From contig NZ_JANCPR020000018.1 in assembly GCF_028657195.3 (NCBI RefSeq), forward strand, positions 111,135-175,134: DNA of 64,000 bases, in the 5' to 3' direction. Position numbers and translations under genes: made by a program. A model generated the notes under the pieces. That model had not been told where the DNA came from, searched no databases, and saw nothing but the letters and a program-made list of their open reading frames with translations. Below, in pieces: positions 43,110-52,321 of the stretch (positions are counted from its first letter, which is position 1; every line of letters starts with the position of its first letter). This DNA is from Streptomyces iconiensis (GTDB taxonomy: Bacteria; Actinomycetota; Actinomycetes; Streptomycetales; Streptomycetaceae).

Positions 43110-43658
43110 CTAGGCGGAGCTGTCCGCCGCCCGGCTCGCCTCGGCCAGGGCGAGGGGCCAGGGGAAGTCCTCGGGGCGGCCTTCGCCGGGTGCGTTGGGT
43201 ACGAAGCCGCCCTCTCCGTAGAGCACTCGTACGCCGGCGCCGCGCAGGGTTTCGAGGGAGCGGGAGAACTGCGGGTGGCGTGCGTAGGCGGCGTTTACGC
43301 AGGGCATCGCCACCAAGGGCACGCCTTTTCCGATCGCCTCGGCCGCGAAGCCGACGACGAACTTGTCGGTGAGTCCGAGGGCCCACTGGTTGACCGTGTT
43401 GAACGTCGCGGGCGCGACCAGTGCGACCGTGGCCGGGGGCCATACGTCGGGCCGGCCCGGCAACTTGTAGTGCGAGCGCACCGGGTGGCCCGACTGCCGC
43501 TCCAGATCGGGGAGTTCGCCTTCCAGCCAGTGGGCCGCCGTGGGGGTCAGCCCCAGGCACACGTCCCAGCCCGCGCGCTGGGCGTCCCGTACGACGGCGC
43601 CCGCCTGGAGGACGGGAGGCGCCGCCGAACCGAGCAGGTACAGCACAGGTGAGGACAT
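43110..43658 (-). CDS. Flavoprotein (PPC decarboxylase/EpiD-like fold)
   Basis: A 182-residue single-domain flavoprotein. Its ALVAPATFNTVNQWALGLTD stretch corresponds to the PASANT-type FMN-binding loop, and VPLVAMPCVNAAYARHPQFSRS to the substrate clamp of phosphopantothenoylcysteine decarboxylases and lanthipeptide cysteine decarboxylases. It is a free-standing domain, not the CoaBC fusion. ATG at 43658. It diverges from an XRE-TPR regulator, a pairing often seen in Streptomyces; the substrate is unknown. Confidence 0.85.
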   Translation of the reverse strand: MSSPVLYLLGSAAPPVLQAGAVVRDAQRAGWDVCLGLTPTAAHWLEGELPDLERQSGHPVRSHYKLPGRPDVWPPATVALVAPATFNTVNQWALGLTDKFVVGFAAEAIGKGVPLVAMPCVNAAYARHPQFSRSLETLRGAGVRVLYGEGGFVPNAPGEGRPEDFPWPLALAEASRAADSSA

Positions 43659-43878
43659 GCGCGCATCCCACCACAAGCGCCTGAGCGCAAGCCGGACAGA
43701 CACGAACGGGTGGCGCCCTGTGCGGAACATGTTCCGTCCTGTGGGCCGCGCGTACGGTTCCGAGCGTCGAGTGACCTTGGGTGACCTGACCTGCCGTGGG
43801 GACAGGGAGCGACCGTGCGGGCGGGGACAGCGGGCGACCGCGGGCGGGGACAGCGTGCAACACGGAACGGAGGCCCAC

Positions 43879-45084
43879 ATGCACGGGCTGAAAGAGGAAC
43901 ACGCGGGCGTCCGTATCGCCCGGCAACGCAAGCTCGCGGGGCTGACGCAGCGGGGCATGGCGGCCAGAATCCCCTACTCCTACAGCCTGTTGCGCCAGGT
44001 CGAGGAGGGACGCAAGAACGCGTCGCCCGACCTGGTGTCGGCCGTTGCACGCCTGCTGCGCATCGACGTCACCGTACTGACCGGGCAGCCGTACGTCACC
44101 GAGCTGCAGCAGGACAGGCTCGCGGCGCTCATCCGCCCCATCCGTGAATCCCTCGACCTGTACGACCTGTACGCGCCGGAGGACGCCGCGTACTCCGGCC
44201 CCGCCGCCCCGCGCACCGACGGCGAACTCGCCGAGGACGCCGACAACTTGTGCCGCATGGTGCGTGCGACCCAGCTCAGCAAGGCGGCGAACGCGTTGCC
44301 CGGGCTGATCGGCGAGGTCACCCGCGCGGTGCACCATGCCCCCACGACGGCCCTGTGGCAGACGCTCGGTTCGGCGTACCGCACCGCGCACGACCTGGCC
44401 ACGAAGCTCGGCTTCTACGACCTGGCCACCATCGCACTCGACCGCATGGGCTGGGCGGCCGAACGCGGTTCCGACCCGCTACTGGCAGCCGTACGCCAGT
44501 ACATGCGCGCGCTGGCCTACTTCCGTGAGGGCGAGCACCGCATCGGCCTGCGGCTGATCGGCGCGGGCCGTACGGCGCTCGCGCAGGCCGATCCCGGCCA
44601 TCCGCGCACCCTGGTCGTGTCGGGGCAGCTGCACCTGGGCGCGAGCGTCATCTCGGCCCGCGCGCACGATGCCGAGGCGGTCACCACGCACCTGCGCGAG
44701 GCAACGGCCCACGCCGCACGCACCGGTGAGGCGGCCCACGTCCACTGGCTCTCCTTCGGCCCCGCGAACGTCGCGGTCCATGAGGTGTCGGCGCAGGTGG
44801 AGATGCACCGCTACGGCAAGGCGCTGGAGCGGGCCCGCGACGTACGGCTGCCGCACGGCTGGCCCATGTCACGCCGAGCCCACTTCTGCATCGACCGGGC
44901 ACGCGCCGAGATGGAGACGGGGCGCAGCGACGCGGCGCTGGAGTGCCTGATGACGGCGCGCAAACTGGCGCCGCAGCAGACCCGCTACCACCCCGGCGCC
45001 CGCGAGACCATCAACGGTCTCGTGCACCAGCGGCGCCGCACCCCCGACTCCCTCGACAACATGGCGGCATGGCTCGGCCTGTGA
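43879..45084 (+). CDS. XRE regulator with TPR-like C-terminus
   Basis: A 401-residue protein: an N-terminal HTH (RIARQRKLAGLTQRGMAARI, SYSLLRQVEEGRKNASPDLV) followed by helical TPR-like repeats to the C-terminus. The ATG at 43879 has GGAGG five bases upstream. Such regulators sense small ligands or peptides through the TPR region. It is divergent from the flavoprotein and followed by a small conserved gene. Confidence 0.9.
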   Translation: MHGLKEEHAGVRIARQRKLAGLTQRGMAARIPYSYSLLRQVEEGRKNASPDLVSAVARLLRIDVTVLTGQPYVTELQQDRLAALIRPIRESLDLYDLYAPEDAAYSGPAAPRTDGELAEDADNLCRMVRATQLSKAANALPGLIGEVTRAVHHAPTTALWQTLGSAYRTAHDLATKLGFYDLATIALDRMGWAAERGSDPLLAAVRQYMRALAYFREGEHRIGLRLIGAGRTALAQADPGHPRTLVVSGQLHLGASVISARAHDAEAVTTHLREATAHAARTGEAAHVHWLSFGPANVAVHEVSAQVEMHRYGKALERARDVRLPHGWPMSRRAHFCIDRARAEMETGRSDAALECLMTARKLAPQQTRYHPGARETINGLVHQRRRTPDSLDNMAAWLGL

Positions 45085-45165
45085 ACCGGGCGCGTGTGCA
45101 GGTGTGTTGAGCAGGAATTGAGTACTACTGGTGCGCCGACGGGGCAGGCGGCCTACTGGCGCCTG

Positions 45166-45187
45166 AGTGTCACTCGGTGGTGACACT
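45166..45187. terminator. Inverted repeat AGTGTCAC-N6-GTGACACT
   Basis: Perfect eight-base arms 82 bases after the XRE-TPR stop and 67 bases before the next start. It could end the regulator transcript or be an operator for the small gene. Confidence 0.5.
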
Positions 45188-45253
45188 TAGCAGCCTCCGG
45201 TATCCGCATCCTGGTCATCCATCAGGACGCTGAAGACACGGGGAGCAGAAGCC

Positions 45254-45661
45254 GTGACCGTGAGATGGCCCCTTCCTACGGGCCTCGACGCCGTGCTGTT
45301 GCCGGCGGGGGAGTGGTGGGACGCGGTACGCGTACCCGTGTTCCTGGGCGAGGGCGTGCTGGCCCGCCTGGGCCCCGCGTCGGGGGCCGTCATCCGGGAC
45401 CCGTACGGAAGCAGGCTGTACTGGCTGATCGAGCCCCGCACGGCCCGCGAGTGGACGTTCTGCGAGTTCGCGTCGGTCCAGGTGCTCGGCACCGCCAGCT
45501 GGGTCACCGTTCCCCCTGGCACCCGCCGCAGCCCTCCGGGCCCGCACTGGGCGGTGCCCTGCACCCCCACCACCTTCCTCACCCCCACCTCACGCCTCCA
45601 CGCGGCCCTCCACACCACGATCAGCCACGCCCTCGGCCCCCGGCAGGGAACGGCCACGTAG
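45254..45661 (+). CDS. Conserved hypothetical protein
   Basis: A 135-residue protein beginning VRWPLPTGLDAVLLPAGEWWDAVRVP, with IRDPYGSRLYWLIEPR in the middle and a disordered end. The opening resembles small proteins often found beside XRE-TPR regulators; no function is known. GTG at 45254 has GGGGAG upstream. It converges on the next FAD monooxygenase. Confidence 0.7.
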   Translation: MTVRWPLPTGLDAVLLPAGEWWDAVRVPVFLGEGVLARLGPASGAVIRDPYGSRLYWLIEPRTAREWTFCEFASVQVLGTASWVTVPPGTRRSPPGPHWAVPCTPTTFLTPTSRLHAALHTTISHALGPRQGTAT

Positions 45662-45701
45662 GGAACGGCGACATAGGGAACGCGACTTGGGGAACGGCGA
45701 C

Positions 45702-47156
45702 CTAGAGTGCGTGGCCGGCCTCCGGGGCGTTCCTGTAGTGGTGTGAATCGTGGTGGCGGCGCGCGTTCTCATGGTGACGCGAACCGACGTAGCCGTCCGG
45801 GCGGACGAGGACGGTGGTGCCGTCCGAAGCGTCGTAGGCGGAGAAGGCGTGCCCATCCGTGTCGATGACGTACGGGTGAGGCGCCGACTGACCGGGACGC
45901 AGCACCGCGTAGGTGTGCGGTGCGTCCGGAGCGGGCGTGCCGAACACGAGACGGGTCGCGTGGGGGCCGCGGTAGAGGTCGAAGAGCCGGAGCGCCTTGC
46001 CGTCGGCGTCCTTCACCGGTGCGTCAGGTGCGCGGTCCCCCGCGACGAGCCGCCCCTGGGACGTTCGGTAACTCACGTCCAGTTGCCGGGTGTTCTCGCC
46101 GCGCTCGTGCGCGTCCTCGGTGCCTTCCTTGTGCCGTCGCAGGAGTTCTTGGCTGATGCCGAGCACCCTGTCCGCGACCGCGCGCCGTTCGCTCTCGTAG
46201 CTGTCGAGCAGTTCCGGCGAGCCGTCGGCCAGCTTCCAGCCGAGGTTGTAGGCGTCCTGCACCCCGGTGTTGAGCCCCTGCCCACCGGTCGGCGGATGCA
46301 CGTGTGCGGCGTCGCCCGCGAGGAACACCCGGCCGACGCGGAAGCGCGCGGCCAGCCGGACGTTCGGCCGCCATACCGTCGACCACGCCATCCTCCCCAG
46401 CCGCACGGGCGCACGGACCGCGTCGAGCTTGCCCTGCAAGGTCTCCAGTGACGCCTCGTCGTCCCGCGGGGACAGGGGAGCCCCGAACTGGAACAGTCCG
46501 CCCGTGTTCGGGAGAGGGGTGAGCTGTACGCCGGCCATCGGTGCTGCGGCACTGGCGAACCAGTAGCCGTACCGGTGGTCGAGCCCGTCGGCCGCCACAT
46601 CTCCGAGCAGCATCCGGAGCGTGTCGTCCGTCGTGCCCTCGAACGCGATGTCCAGCCCTTTGCGCACGGTGCTGCGCCCACCGTCGGCGCCCACCATGTA
46701 GGACGCGTGTACGGTCTCGCCGGTGGACAGGCGCGCGGTGACGCCGTCCGCGTCATGGTCGAAGGCGACCAGTTCGGTGCCCGATTCCACGCGCACGCCG
46801 AACCCCGCGAGCCGGTCCCTGAGTATGGCCTCGGTCTGCGACTGGCCGAGGGTCCACGCGTTCGGATACGGCACATCCGGCGTCGGCGCACAGGGCTCGG
46901 CCATCCGCCGCTCCTCCGCGAACCTCCCGTCGAGATGTACGCGTATCACCGGCAGCGAGGCGCCCTGCTGGAGCACCGGTTCGAGAACGCCGAGGTCCTC
47001 GAAGACTTCGAGCGTGCGCGGCTGCAAGCCGTCGCCTCGCGAACCGGCGAAGAACCGGGGTGCCTTGTCGATGATGCGTACGTCACCACCGCGGCGTGCG
47101 AGGTCGATGGCCAGGGTCAGACCCGTAGGACCCGCGCCTACGACGATCACATCCAT
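45702..47156 (-). CDS. FAD-dependent monooxygenase (aromatic/rifampicin type)
   Basis: A 484-residue PHBH-type hydroxylase: VVGAGPTGLTLAIDLARRGG, MVGADGGRSTVRKGLDI, GRVFLAGDAAHVHPPTGGQG, and a C-terminal thioredoxin-like domain as in phenol or polyketide hydroxylases. Rifampicin monooxygenase has the same layout. ATG at 47156 with GGAG eight bases upstream is chosen. It diverges from a TetR gene, with an inverted repeat between them. Confidence 0.92.
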   Translation of the reverse strand: MDVIVVGAGPTGLTLAIDLARRGGDVRIIDKAPRFFAGSRGDGLQPRTLEVFEDLGVLEPVLQQGASLPVIRVHLDGRFAEERRMAEPCAPTPDVPYPNAWTLGQSQTEAILRDRLAGFGVRVESGTELVAFDHDADGVTARLSTGETVHASYMVGADGGRSTVRKGLDIAFEGTTDDTLRMLLGDVAADGLDHRYGYWFASAAAPMAGVQLTPLPNTGGLFQFGAPLSPRDDEASLETLQGKLDAVRAPVRLGRMAWSTVWRPNVRLAARFRVGRVFLAGDAAHVHPPTGGQGLNTGVQDAYNLGWKLADGSPELLDSYESERRAVADRVLGISQELLRRHKEGTEDAHERGENTRQLDVSYRTSQGRLVAGDRAPDAPVKDADGKALRLFDLYRGPHATRLVFGTPAPDAPHTYAVLRPGQSAPHPYVIDTDGHAFSAYDASDGTTVLVRPDGYVGSRHHENARRHHDSHHYRNAPEAGHAL

Positions 47157-47159
47157 GTC

Positions 47160-47188
47160 TGAATCTCCATTCACTGAATTAAGATTCA
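47160..47188. promoter_or_regulatory. Inverted repeat TGAATC...GATTCA
   Basis: Arms TGAATC (47160) and GATTCA (47183) with a further ATTCACTGAAT symmetry between them, in the FMO/TetR divergent promoter. Likely bound by the divergent TetR. Confidence 0.65.
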
Positions 47189-47226
47189 TGTTGCTGGCTT
47201 GGTACCGTTCGCGTCAAGGAGGTGCC

Positions 47227-47823
47227 GTGAAGCGCAAGGACAGGGCGGCGGAGACCGAGGCCGCGCTGAAGGCGGCGGCGAAGCGGGTGTTCGCCGAGCG
47301 CGGCTACTTGAACAGCAAGATCATCGACATCACCACGGAAGCCGGCCGCGCGGCAGGGTCCTTCTACAACCACTTCGCCGGCAAGGAAGAGCTGCTCGAA
47401 GCGCTCCTCGCCGATTTGTCGGAGCAGACCGACGACGCGGCGTCCGCGGCCGACCATCTGTCGGACTTCACCGACCCGGAAGCGGTGCGCTGGCACATCG
47501 CCTTCTACGTCCGCTTCTACAGGGAGAACGCCGCGACGATGCGCGCTCTGCAGCAGGCCGCACTGGTCAGCGAGAGCTTCGCCCACACCCTTGCCCGGTT
47601 CACCGACGAGGAAATGGCCGACATCCTGGACCACGTCAGGTACCTCACCGCCGCCGGATTCCGGCTGCCCGCCTCACCCGAGGTCACCCTCCGCCTGATG
47701 TTCCAACTGTGCGACGCCTTCCTGCAGTCCTGGCAGCAGGCGTTGCCGGACCTCGGCGAGGAAGAGGTGATCGAGGCCATGACACGCTTCGTCTACCGCG
47801 GGCTCACGGGACGCGACTACTAG
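47227..47823 (+). CDS. TetR-family regulator
   Basis: A 198-residue TetR regulator: AAAKRVFAERGYLNSKIIDI, TTEAGRAAGSFYNHFAGKEEL, and an FFN-type ligand domain. GTG at 47227 with AAGGAGG upstream; longer frames lack support. Divergent from the FAD monooxygenase, which it probably represses until the substrate appears. Confidence 0.92.
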   Translation: MKRKDRAAETEAALKAAAKRVFAERGYLNSKIIDITTEAGRAAGSFYNHFAGKEELLEALLADLSEQTDDAASAADHLSDFTDPEAVRWHIAFYVRFYRENAATMRALQQAALVSESFAHTLARFTDEEMADILDHVRYLTAAGFRLPASPEVTLRLMFQLCDAFLQSWQQALPDLGEEEVIEAMTRFVYRGLTGRDY

Positions 47824-48059
47824 GCCGCTCTTCCGCGTGCCGCGCGACCAGTGGTTCGCGGATGACGACATCCGCGCGGCAGGGAGCCGACCCACCGGAG
47901 GAGGCGGGCGCCTCAAGCGGGGAAGCGGGGCGCCCCAGGTGCGGCCCGCATGGGTCGTTCTCCGGCCGGTGTGAGGGCAGCGGCTCGGCCGGCAACGTGA
48001 GCGATGTGATGTACGGGTCCTGGGCGTGGGGACAGCGTCCAATGGGAGGTGTGTCGGGG

Positions 48060-48534
48060 ATGAGTTTCCGGCTCGCGGCATACGCCGTGTGCGTCGAGGG
48101 CGGACGGGCGCTGCTCGCCTGTCACGTACCACCGGAGGGCGAGAACAACTGGACGCTTCCGGGCGGCAGGGTCGAGCACGGAGAGGACCCGTTCGATGCC
48201 GTGGTCCGGGAGGTCGCTGAGGAGACCGGTTGCGACGCGGTGGTCGAACGGCTGCTGGGCGTGGACTCACGGGTCGTCCCCGCAGCCGAACGCACCATTC
48301 CTGGTGGACCAGAACACCAAAATGTCGGCATCTTCTACCAGGTCCGCATCACAGGCGGCCAGCTCCGGCCTGAGCCGAACGGCGACATCGCCCGAGTCGG
48401 TCTGGACCCCGATCCCCGAGGTCGCCGGGCTGCGCCGGTCATCACTGGTCGACATCGGCCTCGCGCTGGCGCAGACCCTTCCGGCAACCGGCCATGTCGC
48501 TCCCGTTCCGGTAGGCGGCCTGATCCAGCACTGA
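48060..48534 (+). pseudogene. NUDIX hydrolase with single-base frameshift
   Basis: The first ~110 residues carry an intact Nudix box: GGRVEHGEDPFDAVVREVAEETG. After PNGDIA the frame breaks; the next frame continues with the expected end (SVWTPIPEVAGLRRSSLVDI, PVGGLIQH) to a TGA at 48534. Removing one C from the CCC at 48391-48393 restores a single ORF. ATG at 48060 with GGGAGG upstream. Either a recent pseudogene or a sequencing error. Confidence 0.75.
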
Positions 48535-48633
48535 GGCGGCCACCGGCAGCCGCCTGGTCCGCCCGCTCGACCGCTCGCTGTCTGCGCCGGGTGAACGGCC
48601 GGGCGAGCGCTACCAGTCCGTCCTTTTCCGGGG

Positions 48634-48699
48634 CCGTTCCGCGCCCGTTCCGCGCCCGTTCCGCGCCCGTTCCGCGCCCGTTCCGCGCCCGTTCCGCGC
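48634..48699. repeat. 11-bp tandem repeat, six copies
   Basis: Six perfect copies of ccgttccgcgc in a row, between the broken NUDIX gene and the MBL remnant. A typical slippage minisatellite; no frame is supported. Confidence 0.9.
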
Positions 48700-48800
48700 T
48701 CGCAAGGAAGGGGCCGGTTTTCTGTGCCCGCAAGTAGAGGGGCGGTCCGGCCCGCGTGTCCGGTAGCGCGCGTCGGCCGGCCAGCGGGTCGGCGGTCGGC

Positions 48801-49017
48801 TCAGGCGGGTCGGCCCCGGTCCAGGCGGTCGGCCAGGCCCGCGGCGGTGAAGGCGGCTTCCCACTCGTCGCGGCCCTCGGGGAAGTGGGCCCAGCTGTCG
48901 TAGTGGGCCGGAACTATGCGGCGGGCGCCGAGAATGCGGGTGGCCTCGGCGGCCTGGGCGCGCTGTCCAGCACGAGCAGCGCGCCGTCGAAGAGGGCGGG
49001 GAAGCGAGGGGCTCCGG
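48801..49017 (-). pseudogene. C-terminal remnant of MBL-fold metallohydrolase
   Basis: The minus strand encodes the end of an MBL-fold hydrolase: PRFPALFDGALLVLDS, then after a one-base shift AQAAEATRILGARRIVPAHYDS and WAHFPEGRDEWEAAF, ending RGRPA. The N-terminal metal site HxHxDH is missing; the remnant begins 14 bases past the RidA stop. A truncated, frameshifted gene. Confidence 0.65.
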
Positions 49018-49031
49018 GACCCAGCCCTTGC

Positions 49032-49439
49032 TCACTCGATGATCGCGGTGGCCTCGACCTCTACCAGGTGCTCGGGTACGTCCAGCGCGGCGACGCCCAC
49101 CAGTGTGGCGGGCGGGACCGGGGTGGACCCCAGTTCCGCTGCTGCCCGGGAGAGACCCTCCGAGAAAAGGGGCATCTTGTCGGGCGTCCAGTCGACTACA
49201 TAGACGGTCAGTTTCGCCACGTCGTCGAAGGAACCGCCGGCTCCGGCAAGCGCTCTGCCGACGTTGAGGTAGCACTGTTCGACCTGCGCTGCGAGGTCGC
49301 CTTCGCCGACCGTGGCCCCGTCGGCGTCCCAGGAGACCTGTCCGGCGACGAAGACCAGCTTCGTCCCTGTAGCGATCGACACCTGCCTGTAGGCACCGAT
49401 TTCCGGCAACCCACTGGGGTTCACCAAAGTGATGGCCAT
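49032..49439 (-). CDS. RidA/YjgF-YER057c family protein
   Basis: A 135-residue RidA-family protein (VFVAGQVSWDADG, AQVEQCYLNVGRALAGAGGS, PPATLVGVAALDVPEHLVEVEATA). The Arg that marks true imine deaminases (RxxV near the C-terminus) is replaced by Leu-Val here, so activity may differ from RidA proper. ATG at 49439 has AAGGAGG. It diverges from HxlR. Confidence 0.9.
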   Translation of the reverse strand: MAITLVNPSGLPEIGAYRQVSIATGTKLVFVAGQVSWDADGATVGEGDLAAQVEQCYLNVGRALAGAGGSFDDVAKLTVYVVDWTPDKMPLFSEGLSRAAAELGSTPVPPATLVGVAALDVPEHLVEVEATAIIE

Positions 49440-49541
49440 GCTGCCGCCTCCTTGCCGCTGACTCTCTTGTGGTTACTCGGGCACCGTAGGAGAGTGGCGG
49501 CTGACAAGGAAGGACGCACTTTTCAGTGACTGGGGGACCTT

Positions 49542-49922
49542 ATGGTGACCAAGCAGTTCAGCGGCTCGCCCGACGAAGCGGACCTGATGCGCGCCGACTC
49601 CCTGGCGCGGGAGATCTTCTCGGACATCGCCAACAAGTGGGCGCTTCTGATCATCAACGTTCTCGATGAACGCACCCTGCGCTTCAGCGAGTTGCGCAAC
49701 GAGGTCGAGGGCATCAGCCACAAGATGCTCACCCAGAACCTGCGCATGATGGAGCGCAACGGTCTCGTCGAACGGCATGTGCACCCCACCGTGCCGCCGC
49801 GGGTCGAGTACACCCTCACCGCGCCCGGCCAGGCACTCCGCGCGACGGTCGACGGCATGTGTGCCTGGACCCACCAGCACCTCACCCACATAGAGACCTC
49901 CCGCCACCGCTTCGACGCCTGA
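49542..49922 (+). CDS. HxlR-family transcriptional regulator
   Basis: A 126-residue winged-helix HxlR regulator: FSDIANKWALLIINVLDE, RFSELRNEVEGISHKMLTQNLRMMERNGLV, and HPTVPPRVEYTLTAPGQAL. It lacks the N-terminal Cys used by HypR-type redox sensors, so it is not of that type. Divergent from RidA, whose promoter it probably controls. Imperfect ~22-base repeats containing cgcctgag follow it (49923-50100). Confidence 0.92.
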   Translation: MVTKQFSGSPDEADLMRADSLAREIFSDIANKWALLIINVLDERTLRFSELRNEVEGISHKMLTQNLRMMERNGLVERHVHPTVPPRVEYTLTAPGQALRATVDGMCAWTHQHLTHIETSRHRFDA

Positions 49923-50113
49923 CGGGGCCCTTGGCCCGATGCCTGGCGGCCCCCGCCCCGACGCCTGAGAGGGCCCGTCCAGCGCCTGGTGGGTCGGTCC
50001 GGCGTCTGAGGGGCCCGTCCAGCGCCTGAGCGGGCCGGTGCGGCGACTGGGGCGGTTTCGGCGCCTGACGGGTCCCGGCCTCCGCGTGCGTGGGCCTTCG
50101 GAACCTCTGGCCG

Positions 50114-51217
50114 TTACGCGGCGGTTGCCTCGATGAGGCAGAACGGTTCGGCCTGCGGCAGCGCGGTCACCGAGACGAGGGACAGTCCGGCCGCACGGAG
50201 CACCTCCTCGAACTCGGCCCGGGTCCGTTCCCTGCCGCCTACGTTCACCAGCATGTTGAGGTCACCGAGGTACGTGAGTCCCGCGGTCGTGGTGTCGACG
50301 ACCTCGGGCAGAACGGGTTCCACGATCAGTACGCGCCCTGTGGGCGGCAGCACCTCGCGGCAGTGGGTCAGGATCGTGACCACCTGTTCGTCCGTCCAGT
50401 CGTGCACGACGCTCTTCAGCAGATAGAGATCGGCGCCTCCGGGGACCGAGCGGAAGAAGTCCCCTGCCACCAGCGAGCACCGCGTTGTGAGCCCCTGCCG
50501 CTCCAGCGTCGCCGGTGCCTGCGCCAGGCCCTCCTCGGTGTCGTAGACGACGCCCTTGAGGGCCGGATGCGCGCTGAGCACACCGCTGAGCAAGGTGCCG
50601 TTGCCGCCACCGACGTCGGTGACCGTGGTGAAGCGGCCGAAGTCGAAGGCGTGCGGCAGCGCAGCTGCCGTGTCCACGGTGGCCTGGCTCATGGCCGCGT
50701 TGAACACCGTGGAAAGGTCGGGGAGTTCCTTGAGGTGACTGAAGAAGTCCTTCCCGAAGACCGTGTCGAACACGATGTCGCCGGTACGGACGCTGTCGTC
50801 CAGGTGTTCCCAGGCCCGCAGGGCCATCGGCTCGGTGAACAGCCGGACGAGCGAGGTGAGCGCGTCGGGCCGTCCGGAATCCAGCAGGGCGCCGGCGGGA
50901 GTCACCGAGAAGGACCCTGCGGTGTGCTCGCGCAGCAGGCCGAGGCTCGTCAGGGCACGGAGCAGCCTGGTCATCGCCTGGGGGAGCGCACCGGCTTCCG
51001 CCGCCACGTCGGCCGCCGTCCGCTCCCCTTCGCCGATCAGCTCCATCACGCGCAACCGGATGGCCGCGCGAAGAGTCTGTGCGGCCAGGCCCCCGAACGT
51101 GAGCTGCATGACAAGGTCCTGTGCGTCCTGTGCGTCCTGGGCGCCCTGCGGGTCCCGGGTGTCCCTGCCGCCTTGAGTGCTCTCTTTGGTGTCGGTCGTC
51201 ATGTGGCTGTGCGTCAT
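50114..51217 (-). CDS. SAM-dependent O-methyltransferase
   Basis: A 367-residue class I methyltransferase of the Methyltransf_2 type: N-terminal winged-helix dimerisation domain (RLRVMELIGEGERTAADVAAEAG, LLRALTSLGLL), SAM motif VTDVGGGNGTLL, and the catalytic His region LLKSVVHDWTDEQ. Its ATG at 51217 overlaps the end of the AraC gene (ATGA). Likely an O-methyltransferase of natural products; a DAQDAQDAQ run lies near the N-terminus. Confidence 0.92.
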   Translation of the reverse strand: MTHSHMTTDTKESTQGGRDTRDPQGAQDAQDAQDLVMQLTFGGLAAQTLRAAIRLRVMELIGEGERTAADVAAEAGALPQAMTRLLRALTSLGLLREHTAGSFSVTPAGALLDSGRPDALTSLVRLFTEPMALRAWEHLDDSVRTGDIVFDTVFGKDFFSHLKELPDLSTVFNAAMSQATVDTAAALPHAFDFGRFTTVTDVGGGNGTLLSGVLSAHPALKGVVYDTEEGLAQAPATLERQGLTTRCSLVAGDFFRSVPGGADLYLLKSVVHDWTDEQVVTILTHCREVLPPTGRVLIVEPVLPEVVDTTTAGLTYLGDLNMLVNVGGRERTRAEFEEVLRAAGLSLVSVTALPQAEPFCLIEATAA

Positions 51218-52038
51218 GGCTGTTGTCGCTTCCCCTCGGTCGTGTCGGTCAGTGCTCCCGGCGTGCAGCCGGCGAACGCCAGTACGTCGCGGTGCAGATG
51301 GGGCTGGTCCACGTAGCCGCAGGCCGTGGCCACCTCGGCCGGGTCGTCGCCTGCGCGCAGGCTTCTGACGGCGTGATCGAAGCGGACCAGCATCGCCGCC
51401 CGCTTCGGGGTGAGGCCGAGTTGGGCGCTGAACCTGGACCACAGCCGTTTACGGCTCCACCCGCAGTACGCGGCGAGGTCGCCGACCCGTACCCGGCCGT
51501 GCTGGACGACGATGTGCTCCCACCCGGCGGCCACCTCCGGATCGACCGCCTGTGCTCTCGCACGGCGGTGCCCCAGGAACTCGTCCACCAGCGCGAACCG
51601 CTGTGGCCACGTCGTGGCATCGGCCAACTGTTCCCGTAGCCGACCTGCCTGCCGCCCCCATATGGCGTCCAAATCCGTGACAACGCCGTCCAGCTCGGCC
51701 GGCGCGATGCCCAGCAGAGACGACGCGACGACCGGTGACAGCTGCACCTCGACGCACTCGACGCGCGCCCCGCGAATGCGCGTGGGTCCCGGGAACGGGG
51801 TGGCGACAAGGCTCGCGAGCGTCTGCCGGCCCGTAGTGCCGTCGACCACCAACGCGTCGTCCCCGAACCCCACCACGACGGTCACGACCGGCTGCGGCAG
51901 CACCCGCATGTCGAGCCCGGCCCCCAAACGGTCGCGGAACGCCGCTACTTGCATGCCATCGGCCCGTACGCCGCCCACAGGAACGGACACCTCCCAGCCG
52001 ACTGCCGTCTCATCCACTGGGGCCCTCCCGGACGTCAT
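51214..52038 (-). CDS. AraC-family regulator
   Basis: A 274-residue AraC regulator with a C-terminal double HTH (VRVGDLAAYCGWSRKRLWSRF, AEVATACGYVDQPHLHRDV) and a cupin-like N-terminal domain. The ATG at 52038 is the best start. It directly precedes the O-methyltransferase with overlapping stop and start, so the regulator and the enzyme are co-translated, an unusual direct coupling. Confidence 0.9.
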   Translation of the reverse strand: MTSGRAPVDETAVGWEVSVPVGGVRADGMQVAAFRDRLGAGLDMRVLPQPVVTVVVGFGDDALVVDGTTGRQTLASLVATPFPGPTRIRGARVECVEVQLSPVVASSLLGIAPAELDGVVTDLDAIWGRQAGRLREQLADATTWPQRFALVDEFLGHRRARAQAVDPEVAAGWEHIVVQHGRVRVGDLAAYCGWSRKRLWSRFSAQLGLTPKRAAMLVRFDHAVRSLRAGDDPAEVATACGYVDQPHLHRDVLAFAGCTPGALTDTTEGKRQQP

Positions 52039-52321
52039 ATGGTGCAGTGCTCGCTGCGCGTGCCGACAAGTAGTGCGCCGCGGCGCGTGCCCTCGCTCGC
52101 GTGTCCTCACTATCGGGGTGCCGGCGGCGTGCGTCTTGGACAAATGTTCCGGAGCGAACTGGACGCCTGAGCGAGCCGGGCACCTGAGCGAGCCGCGCTG
52201 CGGCACCCGCGCTGCGGTTTCGGCTCACCAGGGGCGAAGGTCTACGCTCGCGGGCACCGCCGCCGAACGAGTAGCGAGTACCGAGTACCGGGTAACGAGT
52301 ACCGAGTAGGGAGTGGCCGCG

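Noticed and set aside
47160..47188. TGAATC repeat as a CTGACG-type operator
   Set aside because: Different arms and spacing; treated as a separate TetR operator.
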